Source of the DNA: Mycoplasma imitans ATCC 51306 | GTDB lineage: Bacteria > Bacillota_I > Bacilli_A > Mycoplasmatales > Mycoplasmoidaceae | Length of the DNA stretch: 32,670 bases | Assembly: GCF_000518305.1 (NCBI RefSeq) | Contig: NZ_KI912416.1 | Span: forward strand, 32,520-65,189 | Reading direction: 5' to 3' | Part shown: piece by piece, positions 10,369 through 20,452 of the stretch | Layout of the letters: every line of letters starts with the position of its first letter | How positions within the stretch are numbered: the stretch's first letter is position 1 | The notes under the pieces: generated by a model | Databases searched by the model: none | Seen by the model: only the letters and a program-made list of their open reading frames with translations | Told to the model about the DNA's origin: nothing | Program-made: the position numbers and the translations under genes

Positions 10369-12638
10369 TTAAAGTTTTGTAAAGAAACCTGAGAATTTAC
10401 TTCTAATTGATGAACTTCAAGAAGTTAAACGATTTTTAATCTTAGTAGGACGAGGTACATTATTATTTGTAGACACTTTATTCAATATAGTTTCATCTCA
10501 CATTCCAAAGTGTGGTCTGTATCAAGGGAATTGAATACTATCATCTTTAGATTTTTTAGTGAATAAACTCTTAAATTGTGATCCTCATCTATTTAATCTA
10601 CTTAAGATAGATGAACCAAGACTTGAAGCTTGAGCATTATTAAGATTAACACTGTAACCTTTTTCAGATGATGAAGTTAATTTAATTGTGTCGTAATTTC
10701 TTTCAGGTAATGGAGGAGGAACTTCAGCTAATTCTTTTAGAGCTTGTTGTCTCTTCTTCATTTCAATAACTTCATTAATAGTAGCCTCTGAAGCAACAAC
10801 TGGTTTTCTTGTTTTATCAATTCTTGCGTAAATTGAGTAATCAATTTCCCGTTTTTGTTTATTATCATCAGTAATTAAAATAATTGAGTTTTTAGAACTG
10901 TCATAAACTGATTGGTAATCGCGAATACTACCATAAAGATCAACTTGAGGAATTGAGTATGCAGATGAACCTGATTGAGAAAGATTTTCGATTAATAAAG
11001 CAGCTGCATAAACTGATGGGTCAGTTGAGTTACTTCTAGATGAGAATAGTGATCTTAATGAAGCAGCAGTTTCATGTTTGTTAGCTTCACTTAACGATTC
11101 AACTGGCAAGAATACTGGTGATACTTTTCTTTCATTATTTACATCATTATAAGTAACTTGAGCTAAGTAGAATCCTTGTTCAAATCCATTATTACCATCT
11201 CTTGTTAATTTTTTAGCAACTAAATCAACTGGTTGAGAAATTAACGGTCTTCCTAAATTATCTCTAGGAACAATGCGTTTTTCTAAACGTTTACCACGTA
11301 AACCATCAGATAATGCTGTCAAGAAGCTTAAGTTGTTAGTTTGACCTTTTGAAGGTTTTATGTTGCTGGTTTTAGTTAATTCTTCTTCAATATCGCTAAT
11401 TGAATAAGATCTAGTAATTCCGTCTTCAGATAAAATTGAGTATTTATTTGAAGAACTTGATGTAGAGCTTGTGCTAACTGTTGAATTAGATCTAGATAAG
11501 AATCTCTTAGCAGAATCTTTGTCATTCTGGTTTGGTTTAGCAACTTTTGAATCAGATCGGTCAAATAATTTATCTAAATCATAACTTTCTCATGAATCAG
11601 TTGAACTAGAACTTGTTGAGTTAGATCTCTTGAATGCGCTTGGTGATGTAACATTACTATTAGAACCTACAGCAACATCATCGAAATTAATCTCACCAGA
11701 GTTTTGTTTAGCTAAATAGTTAATAATAGCACTTGGGTTACCCATTTCATTAGGGTTTTGGTTAATGTATTTTAAGAACGAACGGAATTGTGGATTAGCA
11801 ACATATTCCCCATCTACAATGCCAGTATTTATTCTATCGTTATCAAATCAAAATTTAGGCGCTCAATAAGCTCCTCTCTTTCCGTCTTTATCTTTAATTT
11901 CGATTAAGTCAAACCTTTCAAGAGATGCATCAGCTAAATCATCAATATTAGATTTAGTTAGATTAAAGTCTCTTAACACTGTGCTCTTTTCAACTGTAGA
12001 AGTTGGTTTAGGATTAACATCTTTAGAAGATTTATAAGTCTTTAATAATAAACCAATACCAGCTCCAATAGCACCAACTGCAGCAATTCCACCAATCACT
12101 TCTCCTGCAGCAGCACCTACATTTAAATTTTTTGATAAGTTTCCATTATTATCAGTAATCATTCCTTCATGTGGAACTAGTCCTGGAACAGAAACCCCTG
12201 GAGAGTTGATAGCTTCATTTGAATCCATACCTTCTTCTGGATGGAAGTTTTGATTAATTATTCCGTCATCGCCTTCGTGTGCACTTGTGTCATCATAACC
12301 TTCTGAACCAGTTGCATATTTAGAAGAATCACTTCCGCCATTAATTGGTTCGTATTGCGTATTGCCGCCAGACGGTATATTATTAGGCTTGGTTGGTTTA
12401 GAAGAATCACTTCCGCCATTAATTGGTTCGTATTGCGTATTGCCGCCAGACGGTCTATTATTAGGGTTGGTTGGTTGGTTGGTTTAGAAGAATCAGCTGA
12501 CTTATTTTGAATAGGTTGAATAACGCGATTTAAACTAGCAGCCGTTAATGAAACCGGAATTGCTACAGCAGTAGCAGCTGTAACAACACATAATGATGAC
12601 AAAAGAATCGTTTTTTTAAGAGATACTTTTTTTGACAT
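10369..12638 (-). CDS. Gene D: membrane protein, probably phase-variable and frameshifted OFF here
   Basis: The gene starts MSKKVSLKKTILLSSLC with a signal or anchor helix (about residues 8-33). It then enters a tandem-repeat linker where a (GGTT)5 tract puts it out of frame. As written, translation stops at 12258 after 126 aa. With 3 or 6 tetranucleotide units the frame is open to 10369, giving about 753 or 757 aa. The downstream frame encodes a Gly/Asp-rich linker, a second Gly-rich TM segment (VIGGIAAVGAIGAGIGLLL, about residue 178), a Ser-rich region (KRSNSTSSSSTDS, SRSNSTVSTSSTSS), a domain shared with gene E (VPRDNLGRPLISQP; E has VPRDRQGKPVISKP) and a basic C-terminal helix (KIKNRLTSWSSSIRSKFSGFF). 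The rest of the frame is undamaged apart from UGA Trp codons, which favours a switch over decay. Function is unknown. Genes C and B follow in the same direction. Confidence 0.8.
12322..12485 (-). repeat. Two tandem copies of a 78-bp coding repeat in gene D
   Basis: Copy 1 is 12322-12399 (78 bp) and copy 2 is 12400-12485 (86 bp, longer by 8 bp in its GGTT tract). A partial third copy starts at 12486. In the intended frame the 26-residue unit contains PSGGNTQYEPINGG, SDSSK and a KPTxP segment, so it is an extended polar linker between the two TM segments of gene D. Confidence 0.9.
12465..12484. repeat. (GGTT)5 tetranucleotide tract, probable phase-variation switch
   Basis: Five uninterrupted GGTT units lie inside gene D (AACC on the coding strand). 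The matching site in the adjacent repeat copy has two AACC units plus AAGC, equal to three units. The 8-bp difference is not a multiple of three and exactly accounts for the frameshift in gene D. Gain of one unit or loss of two restores the frame. Confidence 0.85.
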
Positions 12639-12683
12639 AATCGATATGTTTCTTTAACAAAAATTAACCTTGTTATTATTCTT

Positions 12684-12689
12684 ATTATA
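12684..12689 (-). promoter_or_regulatory. -10 element upstream of gene D
   Basis: A perfect TATAAT on the minus strand lies about 45 nt before the gene D ATG. The region between the terminator of gene E and this ATG has no other signal. This is the only visible promoter for D, and C and B follow without an obvious one. Confidence 0.5.
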
Positions 12690-12762
12690 AAACTAATTAT
12701 TATTTTTTTGATAAATTAATATATAATGATAAAATTTATTAATTCATTTATTTAAATAAATA

Positions 12763-12800
12763 GAAAAAGAAGAACCAAGAACAATTAGGTTCTTCTTTTC
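12763..12800 (-). terminator. Terminator after gene E
   Basis: A 13-bp inverted repeat (GAAAAGAAGAACC and complement) encloses an 11-nt loop. On the minus strand it is followed by TTTTTCTATTTATTT. It lies about 15 nt after the gene E stop and separates E from the D-C-B transcript. Confidence 0.75.
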
Positions 12801-12815
12801 ATTAATAACTAATTA

Positions 12816-15224
12816 TTATCTACGCAAGAATGCGAATCTAGTTCTGAAGAAGTTCGCAGTTGAACTAAAGAAGTTTGAAACACGTTTTCTAATCCAATCT
12901 AGAGTTCCTACTCTAATTGTATATTCGTTAGATGAACTATTAGAAGAAAATGTACCTTTAATATTTAATGGTTTTTTGGTTTTAATAGTCCTACTATTTA
13001 ATTTAGTAAAATCTTCAATAATTGTTCTTTCTCTTGTTGAATCAATTTTACTATTTTCATTCATCGCATTTACAATGATAGGAGAACTTAACTCTTTGTT
13101 TCTTCTTTCAGAATCAGAACTTATTTTTAAAAGTGATTTTGAAGCAGATTTAACTGTAGTTTTTTGAGTATTTAAAACTCTAGAATTCACACCATTAGAA
13201 TCAAATGTAATTGAACTATATATAACTTTATCTACATCATTAGCAGATAAACTGCGTTTTAGTTGATCACGAATTTCTCTATCTTTAAAAGTGTTTTCGA
13301 ATGATAAAGTAGCGTAAGTTAAATCACCTTCGTTATTTATACTATAATGAGGAATTATGTGTTTATTAGGATTTTCTTTTTTGATTTGATCAAATTTTTG
13401 AATAAAGATATACGGATTATCTTTAGCACTAGGATCGTTTCAAATAAGTTTTAATGAAGTTTCAAAGTAATCTTTATTCTTTTTATCTAACAAAACTGCA
13501 GGAATAAAGAATGAACGAGCTTCTCGCTTAGAGGTCTGATTATTACCTCTAGTTGTTGTAATGTATATATAGCCTGTTTCTAATGCTTCAGGATTGTTCT
13601 TTGCGAAGGTTCCGGCAACTTGATTGAACGGCTTTGATATAACTGGTTTACCTTGTCTATCTCTTGGAACTTTAGCGTAAGGAGCAGGTTCAATTTCATC
13701 GCCTCCATTAACAAATTTATTTAAAATGTCTAGGTTTTCAAATGAACCTTCATTTGGTGTACTTAATACTGGATTTTCATAAATTAATGCTTTTTTAATT
13801 TTATCGCTTATCTTATCGATTTTATTAGCACCACTAATTAATGTATTACTTTTTAATTCATCATAAACTTTATCTAAGTCTAAATTTGCTGATAATTTAG
13901 GTAAAGAAACATCATTGTTATCAGCCCTTTTATCTTTACCAGTACTTATAAATTTATAGTAGTTTTCAATTAATTCTTCAGAAGAAGCGCTATCCAATGT
14001 ACCGTTTTTAGATTCAGCCGAATATTTTACGTAACTTTCAACTAATTTGTTAGCCGAATTTTCAAGATCATTAGAACTTGTTAAAACAACTGGCTTGTTA
14101 GGATCATCAATTTTTTGAGAAAGGTATTGTTCGTACGAAGCACCTAAAGCAGTTAATGGATCATCTGTAGGTTTTCTAACATCTTTAGCGGCTCTAATTC
14201 CAACGTTATTTTCTTCATGAGGCACAGCACTTAGATTAGGTAATTTAACAGAATTTCTTGGCGAACTATTAGTTGAACTAACACTTTCATCATCTAAAAA
14301 GCTAAATACTTCTTCTATTAATTCATCAGTAGATTTTAGGTTAGATTGAAAATGCTTAGCTGTATTATTGTTCTTATCTAAGTAATTAAAGAAAGCTAAT
14401 TTATTATCTTTTTGTTCTGGATTTTCATTTAAAAATTTAACGAAGTCACCAAAATCAGGGTTTATAATACCAGTATTAAACCCATCATTCATTGAAGCAA
14501 ATCAATCAAGAGGTAGTAAATAATTACGTTGCTTATTTTCTTTTTTGAAATCAATTACTAAATCTTTAAGTTGTCTTCCTTGAGCTAATAATGACTTGTT
14601 TGATGAAGGAGAATCTAACGGAATTGATGATAATTCAACTTCATTAGGTCTAGTTTGTAAATCTATAGCAGTTGGAACTGTTCATCTATTAGATGAATTC
14701 TTTCAGTTATAACCAAGAACTGAAATACCAGCAAGAGAAGCTCCTAATACCGCGCCAACAGTTGATCCTATTATAACAGCTAGATTCGGTTTATCGATAT
14801 TACCGCTAACCTCTTTATCTTTTATGTTGGGCATCGAAGTATTAATTGAACCTACAGGGTTAATAGGTTGGTTTCAATTAATTGGAGCAGATTCATCTTC
14901 ACTTGTACTTTCATTTGAAGATGAAACAGAAGTTTGATCACCTACAATAATAACGTTTTTAGAATCTTTTGCATTTTTTTCATCTAAGAATGGTAAGAAT
15001 GATAGATCATTATTCTTAGCCGAACTATCACTATAAGAGTTTGATCCATTTATAGGAGAATTAGAATCGTTCTTATTTTCTTTAGCTGCGTTTTGCGAAT
15101 TTTGTTTAGAGTCGATTGCATTCTTTTTACTAGCAAAAACAACTGGTGTAATAATAGCAGTTGTTGATACTGCTAAAGCTGTAGTCGTAATTACAGCTAT
15201 TTTTCCTTTTGATAATTTTTTCAT
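12816..15224 (-). CDS. Gene E: membrane protein paralogous to gene D (802 aa)
   Basis: This is a continuous frame with UGA as Trp. The N terminus MKKLSKGKIAVITTTALAVS begins a signal or anchor helix (about residues 8-31). A Ser/Asn/Asp/Lys-rich linker (to about residue 140) precedes a Gly-rich TM segment (VIIGSTVGAVLGASLAGISVLG, about 145-168). The main domain shares with gene D the segment NTGI-x-(8)-F-x-F-L (PDFGDFVKFLNENP in E, PQFRSFLKYINQNP in D) and VPRDRQGKPVISKP. The C terminus is a basic amphipathic tail (WIRKRVSNFFSSTANFFRTR). E has no tetranucleotide tract and is intact. It has its own terminator and a likely own promoter. If both hydrophobic segments span the membrane, the large C-terminal domain would be cytoplasmic; if the first is cleaved, it would also be inside with an outside N terminus. 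No function is recognised. Confidence 0.85.
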
Positions 15225-15256
15225 AACGAGATAACCTAACCTAAGTATATATACCT

Positions 15257-15262
15257 ATTATA
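15257..15262 (-). promoter_or_regulatory. -10 element upstream of gene E
   Basis: TATAAT on the minus strand lies within an alternating AT run about 33 nt before the gene E ATG. A weak-consensus site in a very AT-rich region. Confidence 0.4.
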
Positions 15263-15347
15263 TATATATTACTTTAATTTAGCTAAATTTTGTTATTATC
15301 TACAAAGTTATAGCAAATTGTTTAACGAATGATATTGAAATTATAAT

Positions 15348-16250
15348 TTAATTTTTATAACGAGTTTGAATATTTCTATTTTTATTTTGAAAATTATTTC
15401 CAGCATTCTGAACTTGAGGGCTTCTTAAATTAACTTGGATAGAATTAATCTGAACGGGGAATTTACTTTTATTATTCAATGACATATTAGGCTGATTCAT
15501 TGAATTTATATTCGTTAATGGCTTTTGATTTCGAACCATCAGATTTTGCCGGTTATTAACGAATACATGCACTGGTTTTTGTTGAAATCTATTAGGTAGT
15601 CTTAATTGTTGATTATTATTAATGTTTAATTGCGGATTAAAATTCGAATTAACTACTAAATTATTGTTAGCAACAATATTTCGATTAAAAATCTGACGAT
15701 TTATATTATTAGCTGGTACATTAACTTGGTTTGATATTAATTTAATATTAGGTTGATAATTGATTTTAGACGAAATAATTTTTCCTTTAACTTGTAGCTG
15801 GGTTTTATTTATTTCAGAATCAACCTCTTTTTTCTTAATTTCTTCTTGTTTTAATTCATTATGTTCATCACTTTCAGAATAAGTAAGTAATTTTTGTTCT
15901 TTGACTCTCTTTGTTTCTCTTATGATTTCTAACTGTAACGTTTTAAGCAAATTAATTTTTACTAAATAGTTCATTATACACATACAGATTCCACTTATTA
16001 AGAAAACTAAACCAAAGATTACACCAATTATTCCCATTGCTAGTAACCCAACACCAGTTGATGTTAGTTCTATTTCGTTGTTATTAGAAACCTGTCTTAA
16101 TGATCTACCCACAATACTAAATCCTAAAGCGCCTAAAAAAATAAAAACAGTAGCTAAAACAAAAAAGATAACAATAATACTAATTTTTATTTTCTTATTC
16201 AATAAAGATTGTTTATTATTTGTTTTTTCTTTTTTATTTGTATCTGACAT
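15348..16250 (-). CDS. Two-TM membrane protein with Asn/Gln-rich tail (300 aa)
   Basis: I do not recognise the family. The basic N terminus (MSDTNKKEKTNNKQSLLNKK) is followed by TM1 (about residues 22-48, IIVIFFVLATVFIFLGALGF), a short loop and TM2 (about 66-94, LLAMGIIGVIFGLVFLISGI). A charged, helix-prone region (about 100-150, rich in Lys and Glu) follows. The last 150 residues are dominated by Asn, Gln, Pro and Val (NINNNQQLRLPNRFQQKP). Both ends should face the cytoplasm. No internal stop of any kind is needed to read it, and no Trp is present, so UGA is not used. The layout matches the decayed gene at 2413-3258. Proteins with this shape occur among mycoplasma cytoskeletal or adhesion accessories, but that is only a resemblance. 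Confidence 0.8.
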   Translation of the reverse strand: MSDTNKKEKTNNKQSLLNKKIKISIIVIFFVLATVFIFLGALGFSIVGRSLRQVSNNNEIELTSTGVGLLAMGIIGVIFGLVFLISGICMCIMNYLVKINLLKTLQLEIIRETKRVKEQKLLTYSESDEHNELKQEEIKKKEVDSEINKTQLQVKGKIISSKINYQPNIKLISNQVNVPANNINRQIFNRNIVANNNLVVNSNFNPQLNINNNQQLRLPNRFQQKPVHVFVNNRQNLMVRNQKPLTNINSMNQPNMSLNNKSKFPVQINSIQVNLRSPQVQNAGNNFQNKNRNIQTRYKN

Positions 16251-16378
16251 AAGATTTTATTTAATGGTGCTAATGATTTAATCAATTTAGTGATAATCGA
16301 AAGTTTGAATTATTGTATTTATTGTATAAATTTCTATTTATTTTTAATGTTATTTTAATACAAAGAATAACTGAGATG

Positions 16379-17159
16379 TTAAACAAAATTATTGGATTTT
16401 TGTTTCATATTAAATAGCATTATATCTGTAGCCACAGACACATTCAAGGATTGAATCTTGTCTGTATACATTGGAATCTTAATTTGGTAATCCGAATTCT
16501 TAACTAGTTGGTTAGACACACTTTTTTTGTTCATTACCTACAATTAATATAAATTTTTTAGCATATTCTTGGTTGTAGTCAGCAGCCTCACTGCTTAAAT
16601 TCGAAACATAAGATCAATATCCATATTTTTCTTGAAGGTCTTTTATGGCATATGAAAGGTTTGCAACTTCAATTAAATTAAGATAAAAACAAACATCAAG
16701 CGATGTTTTTATTACAGTGTTATTAATTCTGGCTTGATTATCTTTTTTAAAAATCACGCCAGATACATTAGCTGCTAATCATGTTCGTAATATTCCACCA
16801 AAGTTACCCGGGTCTTGTATTTGATCTAAAACGACAATAATTCCTTCTTGTTGTTCTTTAATGCGTTCGCAAAATTCATTAAATGATATCGTTAAAGAAT
16901 TAGCATCAATTTCAGCAACAAAACCTTGATGATTTAATGAATCTCTATATTGATTATCAAATCATTTTAAAGGATGCAACTCGTATTCAATATTCCTTTG
17001 TTTCAATAACTTGATAATTTCGTTTTCTTGTTTGTGTAAAAATACCTTTTTGATTTTTAAGTTGTTAATTAAACCTTCATAAACAGCATTGAAACATAAT
17101 AAGCATAATCTTTTTTTTTTTGGAATATTTTTATTTTGGGGTTTAAATTGATCTTTCAT
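16379..17159 (-). pseudogene. Decayed second copy of the TrmH/SpoU-family methyltransferase
   Basis: The frame starts MKDQFKPQNKN and follows copy 1 (82-864) closely through the catalytic segment DPGNFGGILRTW, where copy 1 has Cys after RT. It then runs to GNEQKK, where a run of seven T on the plus strand (16522-16528) carries one extra base relative to copy 1 and shifts the frame into a stop. Removing one base restores GNEQKSVSNQLV and the closing SLNVSVATDIMLFNMKQK. The last knot segment, which binds S-adenosylmethionine in this family, is therefore not translated in frame. As in copy 1, its start lies just after the cysS copy. The remainder is well preserved, so decay is recent or slow. 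Confidence 0.85.
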
Positions 17160-17160
17160 T

Positions 17161-18464
17161 TTATAAAACTTTTTTGTTCATAAATTTGTTTCTTATGATG
17201 TCAGCATTTTCATAATTCTTATTAGCTAACAATTAAGCTCAGTTATCAATCTGTTCATTAATATAATCATTATGAAGCATTTCTGAAACTATTCCATAGA
17301 TTTCTAAACACCACATTAATTTTTGATAAACTCAGATATTTTCTTCAATCTTTTTGTGAGTTATAGCTTCATTTATCGTATTAACATGCTCTCAAATAGT
17401 TTTTGTCGCGTTAGCAAAATTAAGGTTATCTAATAGCGATTCTTTAAAGTTATCACAAATTAATGAAGTACTTGGAATGTTTTGGTTATTAGCAATTAAA
17501 TATGTTCTGAAACCATTAATACAATTAACTATTTTCTCAATGTCTTTTTGAGCAGATTTAATTACATTGCCATCAAAATTAAGCGAAAGAGTGTATGATG
17601 AATTATAAAAAACTCATCGTATTGCACGATAATTAAACGATTCAATTAAATGTTTAACATAGATAAAGTTATTAAGTGATTTAGACATCTTTTCATTTTC
17701 AATTAAAAGGTGCCTTACATGCACTCAACAATTAGCTAAATTACGATTATATAAAGCAATGTTTTGCGCGTTCTCATTTTCGTGGTGAGGAAATAACAAA
17801 TCAATACCACCACCATGAATAATAAATCCTTTTTGTTGGAATTCTTTATCAATTATGTAAGAGCATTCAGTATGTCAACCAGAGCGACCATCGCCGAATT
17901 CTGAATTTCATACAATACCCGTAGTTGTTTTCTTTCACAACACAAAGTCATTGGGACTTAATTTATTTTCATCACTTTTAATTCTGTGACCAGCAATCTG
18001 TTCATCTAATTTGCGTTTAGATAAAATTCCGTAATTATTAATCTTAGATGTATTTAGATATACATCATTCTCTATTTTGTAAGCGTATCCGGTTTCATAA
18101 ATGCGTTTAACATAATCAATAATGCCGTCCATTTCTTCAGTTACTTTAACAATTTTAGGCATTTTGATATCTAGTTCATTAAGTGTATCTAGATAAGCTA
18201 TAGTATATTGTTTAGCGAATCATTTTCAGCTAAGCAAAGTTTAGTTGCTTGAGCAACAATCTTGTCATCTATATCTGTAATATTATGAACAAAATTAACT
18301 TTCTTATTCGAATGTTCTAATAGTTTTCTTAATATATCAAAGGTAACTATTGGTCTTAAATTACCAGTATGAATATGATCAACTGCCGGTCGACAAACGT
18401 AGATATTGATCTTATTAGCATCAATATCTACGTTTGTTTTAGTTAGGGTATCATACAGTTTCAC
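17161..18464 (-). pseudogene. Decayed second copy of cysteinyl-tRNA synthetase
   Basis: The first 16 residues ([16 protein letters not shown]) are identical to intact cysS, after which damage accumulates. [12 protein letters not shown] has become RPAVDHIHTGN, losing one residue and changing the HIGH signature. A frameshift near 18220 ends the first frame at 18198; the other frame continues with FAKQYTIAYLDTLNEL, matching copy 1. A nonsense TAA at 17233-17235 replaces a Glu near the C terminus. The zinc and KMSKS segments (GWHTECS, KMSKSLNNF) are still readable. With a broken frame and altered active site it cannot make a normal synthetase. The intact copy at 867-2174 should supply the activity. 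Confidence 0.92.
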
Positions 18465-18503
18465 AGTTATTAAATAGTTTTTTCTTTCTATTATTTTTTT
18501 TAG

Positions 18504-18527
18504 GTTCTAAAATATATATTTTAGAAC
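18504..18527 (-). promoter_or_regulatory. Perfect palindrome in the leader of the second cysS copy
   Basis: GTTCTAAAATAT and its exact complement are directly adjacent. It corresponds to 2217-2239 but differs in the centre (one base longer) while keeping perfect symmetry. Confidence 0.5.
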
Positions 18528-18545
18528 ACTTAATTAACGTTAATT

Positions 18546-20354
18546 CTATATTTTTAGAATTATTTTACGATGATTTCGTATGGAAAATTCATAACCTTCA
18601 TCGTTGTCTGGATTATCTAGAATATCTGTTTTGTTAAGTAAACTAAACGTTAACTTTATCGAACAACTGAACATCAGATTGACCTTCGTATCAAGTGTCG
18701 TCGTTAACCTTGTTATTTAATCTCACCTTATATTTTAAGGTGTAGATATATCCATTATTATCCTTGTTTTGTTTTTTATTAACAAGACTAATAGGAGCCA
18801 TTACTTCTGCATAAGAATTTATTCGGTCTTTAAATATAAAATCATCACCAGTTAGACCATCTAAGTTTTTAGATGCAGACTCTGGTTTAACTTCTAAGAT
18901 TCCTGCTTGTGGTGTTATTCTTACGTTTCACAAGTTTGTTAATTGTTCTATGTAATCTTCGTCGTTCTTATCGATTTACATTGCTGCTTTGATAATTGGT
19001 GAACATATCTGATTTCGATTAAATCAGATAAAGCGTTATAACCATTGTTTAAAGCAATTAACGCGCTTGAAGTGATATCAACTGAAGCTCATTTATCAAA
19101 TCTTGAACCGTTTTCTTCTAAAGCATGGTAAGTGGTAAACTCTTCAGATTGAATTTGGGTCTCTAACGGACGGACAATATTATTATCTGGTAAGGTGTAC
19201 GTCTTGGTCGTATTATCTGAATAATCACGATAACTTAACGTATTATGTTTTTATACGAAGTTATCTTCCACTCACGAAGCTATCCAGTTATGTCCTGGGT
19301 CAGCTTTGTAATAAATATTATATTTATCCGAATATTTAGCCGCGATATATGTAATATAGTTTTGATCATCACTAGGTAAACCAGAACCTAATAGGATTAA
19401 ACTTTGCTTGTTATTAGCTGCTTTATCAGCATTAACTTGATTTCGAGCGTCTTCTCAATTAATGTTGGTAATTAACGTTCATTGTGAGAATAATCGTTTT
19501 TTATTTTTATCTCTTTGAGAAAAAATAAAATCTTTAATCTCTTCTTGTTCATTATCTCCATCTGGAAAGAAATTATAGATATTTTTTAATCCATAGCTTT
19601 CAAGTTTTCTGATATAAGTATGACTTGAAAAGTAAATTTTAATTCTTGGATTGTTTGTTGGCAAGATGTATTGAGAATGACGAGTTGGAGAAAGCAGATC
19701 TCTTCAAGTGTTAGTTCTAGGCGTGTAATAAATATCCATTAAGTCAGGTATTCATTTATCCGCAATGAATTGGGGTAATGCGTTTGAATCCTCAATACCG
19801 TTATATGTAACATTATCATTGTTACGCACTAATTGAAGAATATGAATTTGGTTGCGCATATGATCTGAATTAGATGCGATCATTTTATCAGGATTTTTTT
19901 CAACTAAATCTGTTACATATGTAGTAACAATACTGTTATCATATCGTTCATCATCTTGATCAGCTACGATCACACTTGAATTAGCACGAATCGCCTCTTC
20001 ATTAGTTTGATCTATAACACGATCGTTTTTTAAGAAATTGGTTAATGCATCAACATTAATGTTTCTTTGGAACTCATGAAAAGGCATTAAGATAAAGTGA
20101 ACTTCCTTGTTAGATAGCATAGCTAATCTTAAAAGGTTATAAAACGGTTGAACCCCTCATGATGAAAAATATACGTCGATATCAGCATCATCTTGTGCTT
20201 TAACAATATTAGTTTGTAAAGCAAGTTCTGGGTCGTATTGTTTTATCTGTTGAGAATCCTTTCCTTTTTCGTTATTAGGATTAAAACAAGACGTTAATGT
20301 ACCCATTAACGGTATTGTTGCCAATGATAAAACTAATAACTTCTTTTCTTCCAT
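18546..20354 (-). pseudogene. Broken surface lipoprotein, possibly sialyltransferase-like (GT80-type) fold
   Basis: The start MEEKKLLVLSLATIPLMGTLTSC is a lipoprotein signal peptide with Cys23. The frame is open, with UGA Trp codons, to an in-frame TAA at 19251-19253 (codon 368). It then continues in the same frame to about 18985, moves to another frame with a further TAA at 18976 and a TAG at 18643, and regains the first frame for the last codons (FSIRNHRKIILKI, stop). So at least two nonsense codons and two frameshifts separate it from function. Several segments recall bacterial GT80 sialyltransferases in the expected order: DVYFSS near the N terminus, NIYNFFPDGD (compare LNLYDDGS), IYYKADPGH (compare IYFKGHPRGG) and DITSSALIAL (compare GVASSLYF). 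This is remembered motif similarity, not an alignment score. It lies upstream of the decayed cysS copy. Confidence 0.7.
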
Positions 20355-20382
20355 CTCATAAGTGTTTTTTTTTATAAGGCTT

Positions 20383-20388
20383 ATTATA
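20383..20388 (-). promoter_or_regulatory. -10 element of the broken lipoprotein gene
   Basis: TATAAT on the minus strand lies about 30 nt before the lipoprotein ATG, in the gap between ligA and this gene. Confidence 0.45.
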
Positions 20389-20452
20389 CTAAAAAATTTG
20401 GTTGACCATTTTTGAACAAAATGATCATATATCTCGTATTTTTATCGATATT

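Larger units (their letters stand above)
16379..18595 (-). repeat. Direct segmental duplication, copy 2 (decayed cysS-trmH plus leader)
   Basis: This matches 82-2306 in the same order and orientation. About 200 nt around the cysS start and leader are nearly identical between copies, while the gene bodies differ at many positions. On its trmH side it adjoins the two-TM protein gene at 15348-16250, and on its cysS side the broken lipoprotein gene. Confidence 0.9.

Noticed and set aside
16522..16528. Run of seven T in the trmH copy considered as a second phase-variation switch
   Set aside because: The adjoining cysS copy carries independent lesions and copy 1 is intact, so simple decay explains it better.
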